Of a stretch of 64,000 nt of DNA, positions 48,339 to 57,093 are shown piece by piece. A model generated the notes under the pieces. The model was not told where the DNA came from, ran no database searches, and worked only from the letters and a program-made list of their open reading frames with translations. The DNA is from Paenibacillus tuaregi. Lineage in GTDB: Bacteria > Bacillota > Bacilli > Paenibacillales > Paenibacillaceae. The position numbers and the translations under genes are program-made. The stretch spans positions 453,308 through 517,307 of the forward strand of contig NZ_LT575476.1 of the NCBI RefSeq assembly GCF_900086655.1. Reading direction: 5' to 3'. Within the stretch, counting starts at the first letter, position 1. Each line of letters starts with the position of its first letter.

Positions 48339-49838
48339 ATGATGGACAATTCCAAGACGAGAAGGCTCGCTTTCAATAAAAATGCGGTTGTATATTTAGC
48401 AATTCTGATTGTATTTATCATCGTAGGCTTGTTTGCGCCGAAGGGTGCGGAAACTTACGGAGCCTGGACTCTGATTCCTCCGGTTCTGATGTTCTTATTC
48501 GTGCTTACAACGCGGAAGATTCTTGAGGGATTTCTCTGGGGCAGCATCATGGCTGTGTTTATGAAATATAAAGCACAGACGCTGACCGTCTATAATGACA
48601 AGCTGGTTGACCAGCTAAAGGACCCTGATAATCTGTCGCTGATTATTATATTTCTGCTGTTCGGATGTCTGATCGCGATCTTTGAGCGAAGCGGTGTTGC
48701 CGCGGCATTTGGCGAGTGGGCCTCGAAGAAGGCTAAAGGCAGCAAGATGGGCCTGTTTATTACGTATTTGATGACTCTTGTTCTTTCTATCGATGATTAT
48801 TTAAGCGCTCTCACCGTGGGCACCTGTATGACCCCGGTTAACGACAAGTTCAAGACGCCGCGTGAAATGAACGCGTTGGTGCTGAGAACAACAGCCGTAC
48901 CACCCTGCGCGCTGCATCCGATTGGCTCCTGGTCGATCTTCGTGGCAGGTCTGCTCGTAGCCAACAAGTTTGCCGCGCCGGACCAGGGCATGGCTGAGTA
49001 TATGAAGATCGTACCGTTCCTGTTCTATCCGATCTTGATCATCATCCTTACGCTGCTGGTGATCATTGGTGTTATTCCGAAATTTGGACCTATGAAGAAG
49101 GCTTATGAGCGTGTTGCGGCAGGCGGATCTGTATCCCCTGAGGCAGCAGGAGAAACCGACAGCTCTGTGGAGGCGGCAGATGCCGAAGGGAGTCCTGAGG
49201 CTCCCGCAGCCGGGAAGAAGCCGGCAAGAATCATTAACTTCTTCATTCCGATCATTGTGCTGATTGCTTCCACGATTTATTTCGACATGAATATTCAGCT
49301 GGGACTTATTACAACAGTCGTGGTTACCGCCATTGTGTTCATCGCCCAAGGTATCTTCAATGCCGAGGAGTATATCGATACGATGATGGTGGGCATGAAG
49401 GATATGCTCATGCTTATTATCCTGCTGGTTATTTCATTCGTCGTGAGCAGCTCCGTAGATGAGATTGGTTTCACCAAATACATTGTAGGCATGACGGGAA
49501 CGATGGTATCAGCACATCTGCTGCCATTTATTATCTTTGCCGTGTTCGCAGTGACCGAATTCCTCGTCTCTCTGAACTGGGCGCTGTACATTATGGCGAT
49601 CCCGATTATCATTCCGCTGTGTACGGCAACCGGTGCAAACGTATATCTGACGCTGGGCGCTCTGATCTCAGCTGGGATCTGGGGCAGTAACGCGTGCTTC
49701 TATTCGGATGCGGGAATTGTCGTTTCGGCTTCAGGTAAGATTGATCTGTACAAGCACGGCATGTCTACGCTGCCGTATGCGATTATCGCGATGGTCTTGT
49801 CTGCCGCCGCATTCCTGGTGGCTGGGTTCATATTCTAA
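48339..49838 (+). CDS. NhaC-type Na+/H+ antiporter-superfamily carrier
   Basis: A 499-residue membrane protein with about twelve helices. SIDDYLSALTVGTCMTPVNDKF near residues 150-170 is the conserved acidic segment of the NhaC family, and ALISAGIWGSNACFYSDAGI with following serines lies in the second half. A charged Glu/Ala/Ser-rich cytoplasmic loop sits at about 260-300. NhaC relatives exchange sodium, protons and organic solutes. Because B. subtilis frl genes are paired with an ABC importer, this carrier may be the uptake route here. That role is inferred from the operon only. Confidence 0.78.
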   Translation: MMDNSKTRRLAFNKNAVVYLAILIVFIIVGLFAPKGAETYGAWTLIPPVLMFLFVLTTRKILEGFLWGSIMAVFMKYKAQTLTVYNDKLVDQLKDPDNLSLIIIFLLFGCLIAIFERSGVAAAFGEWASKKAKGSKMGLFITYLMTLVLSIDDYLSALTVGTCMTPVNDKFKTPREMNALVLRTTAVPPCALHPIGSWSIFVAGLLVANKFAAPDQGMAEYMKIVPFLFYPILIIILTLLVIIGVIPKFGPMKKAYERVAAGGSVSPEAAGETDSSVEAADAEGSPEAPAAGKKPARIINFFIPIIVLIASTIYFDMNIQLGLITTVVVTAIVFIAQGIFNAEEYIDTMMVGMKDMLMLIILLVISFVVSSSVDEIGFTKYIVGMTGTMVSAHLLPFIIFAVFAVTEFLVSLNWALYIMAIPIIIPLCTATGANVYLTLGALISAGIWGSNACFYSDAGIVVSASGKIDLYKHGMSTLPYAIIAMVLSAAAFLVAGFIF

Positions 49839-49856
49839 ATAGGAGCTGACACGGTT

Positions 49857-51416
49857 ATGGAAACTTCAACTTATGCGGATTTTGTTCTAATCTCGAATCA
49901 TATATTCACCGGTGAAGATGACGCGGTTATTCCAGGATTTGTGGCGGTGAAGAAAGGGCTTGTCACAGCAGTGGGACGGAAGGAAGATCAGGGAGCCTGG
50001 GTCGGCCCGGACACGGTCGTCAGGGATTTCGGGGACGGCCTGATTACGGCCGGATTCCATGATAATCATACGTTCTTCACCGGCAGTGTGTTAACTACGC
50101 TTGGTGTTGACTTGTCTGCCTGCGGTTCTGTTCAGGAAGCGCTGGACATGCTTGAGCAGGAATCCGGGCGTCACGAGGCGGGTGCGGATTTGTACGGCCA
50201 TGGCTGGGACGCCTCAGACTGGGAGCAGCAGCCGGCTTCCGAGATTCTGGATGAGCGGTATCCAGACCGTGCCGTTATGCTGTTCAACGCAGACCGGGAT
50301 TACTGCTGGATGAATACACGGGCGATGGAGAAGTACCACTTCTCGCCGGAAGCATGCAATCCGGAGGCTGTGGCGGAGCTGCTTCAGGAGCTGGTTCGCC
50401 GCAAGGACTTCATCAAAGGCAAGTTCACTGAATTCAGCCGTGAGCTGGCCAGCCGGGGAATTACCTCAATCCGGGACATCGCCTTTGATGATTATCTGGG
50501 CATGCTGGATGTGCTTGAGGAGCTGAAGGCTGAGGGAAATCTAAAGCTGCGGGTTCATTTCTCCTCCCAGCCGAACGCGCGGCCTGTTGATTTTGACTTT
50601 GGCGAAACAGCGTCCCGGAAATATCAAGGGGATTTCATCCGGTTCGAGGGATATAAGCTGATGACTGACGGAATTATTGCGGCGTTCACCGGAGACCTGC
50701 TTGAGCCATACACGAACCGTCCGGATACGACCAATCTGAAGCCGGTTGATTACGGAAAAATCCATGATGCTGCACTGGAGGCGGACCGCCGCGGTTTCAA
50801 GGTATGCATTCATGCAGAAGGGGATGCCGCCGTGCGTAAAGCGGTGTCGATTCTGGAGGCATGCAGGCAGCAGTCCGGCCGGAAGTTCCGACACTCCATC
50901 GCCAATCTGGAGCTCAGCCATCCGGATGACTTGAAGCGAATGGCCGAGCAGGACATCATAGCGGAAGTCTACTCGCAAATCCTGCTGATGAACGATTCTC
51001 ATGACAGCTCTTATATGAGAGAGTTTGCGGGGGAGGACCGGGAAGGACTGTTCTACAATTACGGATCGATGCAGCGGGCAGGTGTCCGGGTAACGATGGG
51101 CACTGATCTGCCGCTGATGTATCCGAACATTCCTGATTCGCTGTATGCGGTATCTGCCCGGTTGTTCCCGGATGGTTCGCCTGACGGCGGATGGTTCAAG
51201 GAGAACGGCATGCCTGTGATTGACGTGCTGAAGGCCTGGACACTCCATGCTGCTTATCATCATGGCCTGGAAGATAAAGCGGGCAGTCTTGCGGCGGGCA
51301 AATATGCTGACATTGCTGTGCTTGATCGAAATCCGCTGGAAGTACCCGAAGAGGACCTGCGGGGGCTTAAGGTGATTTTTACAATGATGAATGGGGAAAT
51401 CGTGTTTGAGGCTTGA
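49857..51416 (+). CDS. YtcJ-like amidohydrolase, divergent metal site
   Basis: A 519-residue amidohydrolase-superfamily protein. The N-terminal small beta domain (ISNHIFTGEDDAVIPGFVAV) and the C-terminal ending (GSLAAGKYADIAVLDRNPLE) are typical of YtcJ-like enzymes. The usual D-x-H-x-H metal motif reads GFHDNHTFFTG, with F where the second His is expected. The usual I-E-H segment reads SIANLELSHP with no His at that place. CIHAEGDAAVRKA and MGTDLPLMYP keep the later His and Asp. It is the last gene of the operon, and TAGGAG precedes the start. It could cleave an amide linked to the sugar-amine substrate, or be altered in chemistry. Confidence 0.78.
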   Translation: METSTYADFVLISNHIFTGEDDAVIPGFVAVKKGLVTAVGRKEDQGAWVGPDTVVRDFGDGLITAGFHDNHTFFTGSVLTTLGVDLSACGSVQEALDMLEQESGRHEAGADLYGHGWDASDWEQQPASEILDERYPDRAVMLFNADRDYCWMNTRAMEKYHFSPEACNPEAVAELLQELVRRKDFIKGKFTEFSRELASRGITSIRDIAFDDYLGMLDVLEELKAEGNLKLRVHFSSQPNARPVDFDFGETASRKYQGDFIRFEGYKLMTDGIIAAFTGDLLEPYTNRPDTTNLKPVDYGKIHDAALEADRRGFKVCIHAEGDAAVRKAVSILEACRQQSGRKFRHSIANLELSHPDDLKRMAEQDIIAEVYSQILLMNDSHDSSYMREFAGEDREGLFYNYGSMQRAGVRVTMGTDLPLMYPNIPDSLYAVSARLFPDGSPDGGWFKENGMPVIDVLKAWTLHAAYHHGLEDKAGSLAAGKYADIAVLDRNPLEVPEEDLRGLKVIFTMMNGEIVFEA

Positions 51417-51441
51417 GTGAGCGGGCTGGCCTCATCAATAT

Positions 51442-51485
51442 AAGCCCGGCTTCAGTACCGGAATATCCGGTTGAGGCCGGGTTTT
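51442..51485 (+). terminator. Terminator after the frl-like operon
   Basis: AAGCCCGGCTTCA and TGAGGCCGGGTT pair around an inner ACCGGAATATCCGGT palindrome, followed by TTTT. Confidence 0.8.
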
Positions 51486-51629
51486 GTTATGGGGCACCTA
51501 TAACGCGGGGCCTTCGGGGATGTTGCCGCTCTTATGACAGAACTGTAATCCACCGGATAGGAAGTGCAGCTTCTTCTATGGTATAATCTTTATTATCTCC
51601 ATAAGGGTTATGGACAGAAGGAGTCTGCC

Positions 51630-52193
51630 ATGAATAAGATGACATCAAATAAGAAGCAAATTCTCAATAAAATATACCGGGCTTTCAAGCTGAATTTCCT
51701 TAAGCTGCTCCGTACACCCGGCGGCGTCAAAAAAGTATCTCTCGGATTTTCGATTGGATTCGCTTTGGAGATGATTGTTATCTCTTCCGCTTGTTTGGTG
51801 TATCTGATTTTTTACCCTGTAGTTAAGCTTGCAGGCGGCTCGGTCCCGGCTGCGATTATCGGTAATGTAATCGGGAAGCTGACGTTTCTTCCCATTCTGC
51901 TGATGCCCTTTGCACGGAAGCTTGGCTCCTGGGTGTATCCGATTCATGGGCCGCGGCACAATAAAGGTATCATCCATGAGGCTTCACTGGTGGATATTTT
52001 CAAGGGGGATTTCACGGCTGTAAGGGATATTCTGCACGGGGGGCTTCATATTCTGATCGGTATGAGCATTTTCGGGGCGGTGCTTGGGGTTATCTCCTAT
52101 TATGTGATTCAATTCTTGTATAACAAGACAGCCCAGCGCCGGCTGGAGAAACGGCGGAGCAGAATACTGTTATATGAACAAATGGGATCGTGA
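51630..52193 (+). CDS. DUF2062 membrane protein
   Basis: A 187-residue protein with two main membrane stretches: SLGFSIGFALEMIVISSACL continuing to the next helix at about 40-70, and ILIGMSIFGAVLGVISYYVI near 150-170. A Pro/Gly segment (IGKLTFLPILLMPF) lies between. The layout matches DUF2062 proteins, whose function is unknown. Basic residues crowd both ends. AAGGAG precedes the ATG at 51630. The frame extends to 51564 without a better start. Single gene. Confidence 0.7.
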   Translation: MNKMTSNKKQILNKIYRAFKLNFLKLLRTPGGVKKVSLGFSIGFALEMIVISSACLVYLIFYPVVKLAGGSVPAAIIGNVIGKLTFLPILLMPFARKLGSWVYPIHGPRHNKGIIHEASLVDIFKGDFTAVRDILHGGLHILIGMSIFGAVLGVISYYVIQFLYNKTAQRRLEKRRSRILLYEQMGS

Positions 52194-52342
52194 GCGAGGA
52201 CTCCGATCCTTTTTTTGTCTGTCCTTTTTTGTCGTTGGAACATAATGTAAATTCGAATTCATTCGCGCTATAATAGGGGGGACTTTATCCTGGGCAGCTT
52301 TTAATCCCGAGGGTTCTATCGACCTTTCGCACAGGGAGGAAA

Positions 52343-52870
52343 ATGATGAATTTATTAAAAATCAGCCTCGTGCTTCTGTTCATCACATTGCCGCTGTTTG
52401 GGTGCAGTGATAGTCCAAGTGCTGCATCTATCTCTATACCGGAGAAGGACCAGGCTTATTTGGCGGATTGGGGTTATGCGGTTAAGGATCGGCTCGGAAG
52501 CGACTATAAGTATAAACTGTCCCGGAAGCAGTTGGCTCAGCTGCCGCAGATGATGATTTGGGGGCTGCAACAGGCGGACCCCGCAGAGTATGTCGGTAAC
52601 GAAGTCACCATCAGGCGATACATCGTAAGCAGCCCGGAACAGGAGTATAAGTTTCGACTCAAGTCTGGGGAGATGTTGACAGCGGCTCTGTTAATTGTCC
52701 GGGATAAGATCGTTGGAGGATACATCGCAGCAGGAAGCCAGGGTGAATCGGATAAACCTGTTGGAGATGCACTCTATAGCCTAGATGGCCGGACCGTAGA
52801 AGAGGTAACTGGGCAGGATTTCTCCGGGTGGCGTGAAAGCTGGCTGACAAAATACAGCGGGGGTGATTAA
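52343..52870 (+). CDS. Putative lipoprotein, 175 aa
   Basis: The N-terminus (MMNLLKISLVLLFITLPLFGC) is a lipoprotein signal peptide with lipobox LFGC at Cys21, followed by a Ser-rich spacer. The mature part has no other cysteine or helix and is of unknown family. It alternates charged and hydrophobic segments. GGGAGG precedes the ATG. The next gene, an ATPase, starts two bases after its stop, so the two are surely co-transcribed. Confidence 0.7.
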   Translation: MMNLLKISLVLLFITLPLFGCSDSPSAASISIPEKDQAYLADWGYAVKDRLGSDYKYKLSRKQLAQLPQMMIWGLQQADPAEYVGNEVTIRRYIVSSPEQEYKFRLKSGEMLTAALLIVRDKIVGGYIAAGSQGESDKPVGDALYSLDGRTVEEVTGQDFSGWRESWLTKYSGGD

Positions 52871-52872
52871 GG

Positions 52873-53628
52873 ATGAGCATTTATGAAGCGGATGCGTATG
52901 TGAGGAGTGTCAAACTGCTTAGGGACCGGATTCCCAGCACCCGGGAATATCCGTTCAATGTGGGGGCTGTCCGGACGTTGAGCAGCTTGGAGCTTCATCC
53001 TAAAGTGACATATATTGTGGGGGAAAACGGAATGGGCAAATCCACCTTGATGGAGGCGGTGGCGGTAGCCTGTGGATTCAATCCCGAGGGGGGAACAAAG
53101 AACTTTAACTTCACTACCCAGGCCACCCATTCCCCGCTGCATGAATATATCCGTCTCGTACGTGGGAGGAATAAGCCGAAGGACGGGTTCTTTTTCCGTG
53201 CGGAGAGCTATTACAACCTGGCGACGAACATGGATGAGCTGGACAGAGAAGAAGGTAATAGTCCGCCCATCCGGGATTCCTATGGAGGGAAGTCCCTGCA
53301 TGAGCAGTCCCATGGGGAATCGTTTTTTTCCGCCTTCACCCACCGTTTTGGGGGACGCGGGCTATATATTCTGGACGAGCCTGAAGCTGCGCTGTCCCCG
53401 CTGCGGCAGATGGCCATGCTGGCACGGATTCATGAACTGGTACAGAACCATTCCCAGTTTATTATTTCCACGCATTCTCCAATTCTGATGGCCTATCCGG
53501 ACTCCATCATTTATAACCTGACGGCGGAAGGAATGGAAGTCCGGGCCCTGGAGGAGACGGATCATTATGTTATCATGAAGGAATTTCTGAACAATAAGGA
53601 CAAAATGATGCGGGAGCTGTTTGACTGA
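52873..53628 (+). CDS. SMC/ABC-like AAA ATPase (COG3910-type)
   Basis: A 251-residue P-loop ATPase with Walker A GENGMGKSTLMEAVAV at about 50-65, a large insert, the ABC-like signature region HGESFFSAFTHRF, Walker B LYILDEPEAAL near 170, and the following IISTHSPILMAYPD H-loop. The layout fits the predicted-ATPase family COG3910. No nuclease domain is attached. Function unknown. It meets the convergent hydrolase gene with no spacer (stop codons at 53626-53628 and 53629-53631 adjoin as TGATCA). Confidence 0.78.
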   Translation: MSIYEADAYVRSVKLLRDRIPSTREYPFNVGAVRTLSSLELHPKVTYIVGENGMGKSTLMEAVAVACGFNPEGGTKNFNFTTQATHSPLHEYIRLVRGRNKPKDGFFFRAESYYNLATNMDELDREEGNSPPIRDSYGGKSLHEQSHGESFFSAFTHRFGGRGLYILDEPEAALSPLRQMAMLARIHELVQNHSQFIISTHSPILMAYPDSIIYNLTAEGMEVRALEETDHYVIMKEFLNNKDKMMRELFD

Positions 53629-55140
53629 TCAGGTCTGGTTCAATTTGCTGAAGGTGGATGAAATGAATTTAACTTCCCTATAATTGGGGTTAGGCCCCGT
53701 CAACAGATCTCCCCCTGTGTTCTTCAGATGTTTATCGAAGAAATCCAGAACATAACGGTTCACAATCTCGATGGACCGCTCGCCGTCGATGCTTCCTGTA
53801 ATCCCTAGCAGCCGCGTAATCAACGGGGAGAACAGCTGCTGATCCATAAAATTGTTGTGCTTGGTGCCCTGCACATAGACCACTTCGCCTCCCTGCCGAA
53901 CGACATGCTGATAATGTTTGAACATCGCCTTCATATTGTCCACATCCCGCTTGTACTGCCCAGGGGTTGTATCCAGTTCCTTTAGCTCCTGATCGGAGAA
54001 ATATTGCTTGTCGATCACCCTTTTGTACATGTTGAAGCCCTGATCCGACATCATAAACATAAACGGCTTGTTGAAACCATGTTTGTTCCGGTAATTGAAT
54101 AGCGAACCATCGAGATCCATTCCCGCCTTGATACGGGGGTCATAGGCAGCATCATAGGAGGCTGCTCCTCCAAGAGAATGTCCGAATACCCCCATATGAT
54201 TCAGATCGATTTTTCCCTTGAAAATGCTTGGTACGGTGCCTTTATTCATCTTCTCTAGTTGATCCAGCGTAAAAAGAATGTCCTTGGTCCATTCTCCTCC
54301 CAGCTTGTCCCTATAAGTGTCCGAAGTATCCAGCATATCCTGCGAAGTGTCCGTATATGTTGTTCTTCCATCCGGAAATACGGTTGCCGCCGTACTATAG
54401 GTATGGTCGATGGATGCGACGATATACCCGTGGCTGGCCAGGTTCTCGGCATATGAAGTCTGGTACACCCGGGATGAGCTGAAGCCGTGATTTAGAATAA
54501 CGAGCGGGTAGGTGCTGTTAATCTTTGCGATGGCCGCATCCTTGTAAGAATTTGAAGGAATATAATTCAGGTGATTAAATAAAAAAGCTGGCATGCCGAT
54601 GCTCTGCGCAACGGCCTTGATCATTTTGGACCCGCTGGATATGAAAGGCGCTGGGTCACCAGAGACTGCTTCGGCCGGGTACCACAGCTGGACCATCAGC
54701 TCTCTTTTTCGGTTTGGATTTCTGTCGGCCGCAAAAATTTCCTGCCTGGATTTATCAATCAGATGGAGCGTCTGTGTGCCGACACTTAGCTGCCCGGTCG
54801 GCTCGGGAAGCTGGAAGAAAGGGAACAGCACCATTAAACCACCGGATATAAAGAGAACGGCGGCTAAAATGCTGCTGATTAATGCCGTATGAACAGGCCG
54901 CCTCTTTTTAAGAGGGGGCTTTTTATAGTATTGGTATAAGGACAAGGCCGAGAAGAGCAGAACGATGAAATATAGGGGAAGCAAAGGCCAACGATAGCCT
55001 TCGGTAAGAAGATGGACTGCAAGTATGGCCAATGATACCCAGCCCGAAAGAGCTTTGATGGATAGCCTTGTTTTGCCAAAGAAGTAGATTATGATGGAAG
55101 AAGCGGTACACAGCAAGAGAATCATCTCAAATAATCTCAT
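53629..55140 (-). CDS. Membrane-anchored alpha/beta hydrolase (PAF-acetylhydrolase-like)
   Basis: A 503-residue protein. Residues 1-120 hold about four membrane helices. The hydrolase domain has LVILNHGFSSSRVYQTSYAE (oxyanion region), GHSLGGAASYDAAY with the nucleophile Ser, and GTKHNNFMDQQLFSP with the likely catalytic His near the end. It resembles platelet-activating-factor acetylhydrolase and dienelactone-hydrolase-type esterases found in Bacillales. The substrate is unknown. Shares a zero-length junction with the convergent ATPase gene. Confidence 0.78.
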   Translation of the reverse strand: MRLFEMILLLCTASSIIIYFFGKTRLSIKALSGWVSLAILAVHLLTEGYRWPLLPLYFIVLLFSALSLYQYYKKPPLKKRRPVHTALISSILAAVLFISGGLMVLFPFFQLPEPTGQLSVGTQTLHLIDKSRQEIFAADRNPNRKRELMVQLWYPAEAVSGDPAPFISSGSKMIKAVAQSIGMPAFLFNHLNYIPSNSYKDAAIAKINSTYPLVILNHGFSSSRVYQTSYAENLASHGYIVASIDHTYSTAATVFPDGRTTYTDTSQDMLDTSDTYRDKLGGEWTKDILFTLDQLEKMNKGTVPSIFKGKIDLNHMGVFGHSLGGAASYDAAYDPRIKAGMDLDGSLFNYRNKHGFNKPFMFMMSDQGFNMYKRVIDKQYFSDQELKELDTTPGQYKRDVDNMKAMFKHYQHVVRQGGEVVYVQGTKHNNFMDQQLFSPLITRLLGITGSIDGERSIEIVNRYVLDFFDKHLKNTGGDLLTGPNPNYREVKFISSTFSKLNQT

Positions 55141-55270
55141 ATTTGCGCCTCCTAGATCAGGTATATCTTATTAGATATCCCGTATTATTCGGCACTTTTT
55201 TAAACTGGATATAAACGGAATCTTACACTGTGTATAAATCGGAGATGGCCAGGACTGAAAAGAAGCCGAA

Positions 55271-55397
55271 TAAGTTGAACTATTGAATTACAAGTGTGAC
55301 AGCCGTGCGAAATGTTCTTCCGATCATAAAGACGAACACTCCGCTCTCCAGAATCATTTCACACGCTTGCCTACTGGTAATTCTCAGGTTCAACTTA
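55271..55397. repeat. MITE-like element with ~20-bp terminal inverted repeats
   Basis: The left end TAAGTTGAACTATTGAATTAC and the reverse complement of the right end (TAAGTTGAACCTGAGAATTAC) agree at most positions. Subterminal GTGTGA and TCACAC also pair. No coding capacity. A matching end occurs near 39.76 kb. The rest of 55141-55474 shows no gene. Confidence 0.6.
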
Positions 55398-55474
55398 AAT
55401 GGGAATGTGAATACCGGCTTCTATGTAATGTCCAGACAACGTTGATGAAGTTGCCACAGCGAATACGGGAAGTG

Positions 55475-56263
55475 CTATCCGTAAAACCGGCGGGTGTTCT
55501 CATACAGCAGCAGCTCTGCTTCTTCCGCAGTCAGTCCATGGATAGCTCCGTAGGCAGCAGCAACATCCCGGGTCATAGCTGGGTCGGTGATCCGCCCTTG
55601 GAACGGTCCCTCGAACGGCCACGGCCCGTCGGTCTCAGCCATCACGAGATGGCGGGGATAGACCCTGGCTAGCTCATTAATCTCCTTCTCATACAGGAGA
55701 TCGGGGGTGAACGAGATGTAATAGCCTGCGTCCGCCATACGTTTGACGGTATGGGAAGCGCCCTTGAACCAGTGGAAATGCGCTTTGCTGATGCCATGCT
55801 TCTCCAGAAGATCGCAGACGAGGTCGGCGTCTTCATATACCGCATGGAGCACTACCGGCTTCCCATGCCGGGCGGCAAAAGCAAGCAGGCTGTCCAGCAG
55901 CCGGATGTACGGCTCAAGCTCGAAGGTCTCCCCGCGTTCCAACGCCTCCAGGCGGGAATAGTAGGGGAGGCCGATTTCGCCGACAGCGGTCATGTCGCCT
56001 GCGCGTTCTTCCATCCAGGCCAGCAGCTTGCGGATGTCGTCTTCGGCAGGAACCGGCTGCTCGGGATGATGGCCGTACGCAGGGCGGACTACGCCTGGAT
56101 ACTGCCTCGCAAGGGCCTCGTTCTCCCGGCACGATTCCAGGTGCATGGATACCGCGATGACGGATTCAACACCGCTCGTCGCAAGCTCGCTGAGCAGTCT
56201 CTTCTGGTCGGGCTCTTCATATATATCCAGGTGAATATGGGCATCGATTAAAGCCTGCATCAT
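55475..56263 (-). CDS. TatD-family metal-dependent hydrolase
   Basis: A 262-residue TIM-barrel hydrolase. The metal site is H-x-H in LIDAHIHLDIYEE, Glu in VGEIGLPYYS, His in VLHAVYEDADL, His in KAHFHWFKGAS, and Asp in MAETDGPWPFEGP. TatD relatives are often DNases or phosphoesterases. The start codon overlaps the stop of the ABC ATPase gene (ATGA), placing this gene in the TPP-riboswitch transcript. A role in thiamine-precursor salvage is possible but unproven. Confidence 0.88.
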   Translation of the reverse strand: MMQALIDAHIHLDIYEEPDQKRLLSELATSGVESVIAVSMHLESCRENEALARQYPGVVRPAYGHHPEQPVPAEDDIRKLLAWMEERAGDMTAVGEIGLPYYSRLEALERGETFELEPYIRLLDSLLAFAARHGKPVVLHAVYEDADLVCDLLEKHGISKAHFHWFKGASHTVKRMADAGYYISFTPDLLYEKEINELARVYPRHLVMAETDGPWPFEGPFQGRITDPAMTRDVAAAYGAIHGLTAEEAELLLYENTRRFYG

Positions 56264-57081
56264 CCTACGCTCCCTTCACGCATCTTGCGCTGCTCTTCCC
56301 GCATGTAGCCGGTCAGTTCCCGCTTGAGCCGGTTGAAGGCCGGGTCCTCGATCAGCTCCTCCCGGCGCGGCCGGGGGAAGGGAACCTTCACCGAATGCAG
56401 GACGGAGGCCGGCCGGCTGGAGAACAAATATACCGTATCGGACAGCAGAAGAGCCTCTTCAATGTTATGGGTGATGAACAGGACGGAGCGTTTGTTCTCC
56501 TCCCACATATCCAGCAGCCAGTGCTGCATATCGCTGCGGGTCAAGGCATCCAGTGCACTGAATGGTTCATCCAGGCACATTACTTCCTGGCGGCTGAGCA
56601 GTCCCCGCAGGAAGGAGGCCCGCTGCTGCATGCCGCCGGACAGCTTGTGCGGGTAAGCCTGCTCAAAGCCACCGAGGCCGGCCCGGACGAGCCACTTCTT
56701 CGCTTCCTGGCGGGCTTCCTTCAGCGGTACGCCGGCGACTTCAAGCGCAAGAATCACATTGTCCTCGATCGTCCGCCACGGGAAGAGCGCAGGCTGCTGC
56801 GGCACATAGCTGATATGCCCTTTGCTTCCGGTAACATCGGTCCCTTGCAGCAGAATTTGCCCTTGGTCGGGCTTCTCAAGGCCTCCGACAATATGGAATA
56901 AGGTGCTCTTGCCGCTGCCGGAAGGCCCCACGATAGATACAAACTCACCCGGAGCCACGGACAGCGAGACATCTTGGAGAACGGGGAGCTGTTGTTTGCG
57001 TTCCCGGAAGCTTTTGTAGATGCCCCGGATTTCCAGCGCGGGAGTGTCTGGCCTTCCTTCTTGGATTGTGACATCGCTCAT
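56260..57081 (-). CDS. thiZ: ABC transporter ATPase, ThiZ-like
   Basis: A 273-residue ATPase of the nitrate/taurine/HMP importer group. Walker A is VGPSGSGKSTLFHIVGGL, the Q-loop is YVPQQPALFPW, the signature is LSGGMQQRASFLRGLL, and Walker B is VMCLDEPFSALDALT, with the H-loop in LFITHNIEEALLL. ATG at 57081 is eight bases from AAGGAG. It works with the permease encoded 12 bases upstream. The substrate is inferred from the TPP riboswitch and neighbours. Confidence 0.85.
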   Translation of the reverse strand: MSDVTIQEGRPDTPALEIRGIYKSFRERKQQLPVLQDVSLSVAPGEFVSIVGPSGSGKSTLFHIVGGLEKPDQGQILLQGTDVTGSKGHISYVPQQPALFPWRTIEDNVILALEVAGVPLKEARQEAKKWLVRAGLGGFEQAYPHKLSGGMQQRASFLRGLLSRQEVMCLDEPFSALDALTRSDMQHWLLDMWEENKRSVLFITHNIEEALLLSDTVYLFSSRPASVLHSVKVPFPRPRREELIEDPAFNRLKRELTGYMREEQRKMREGSVG

Positions 57082-57093
57082 CTTCATAACTCC

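Noticed and set aside
55283-55672. 129-codon plus-strand frame before and over tatD
   Set aside because: It overlaps the MITE-like element and the well-supported tatD gene on the other strand and has no ribosome binding site.
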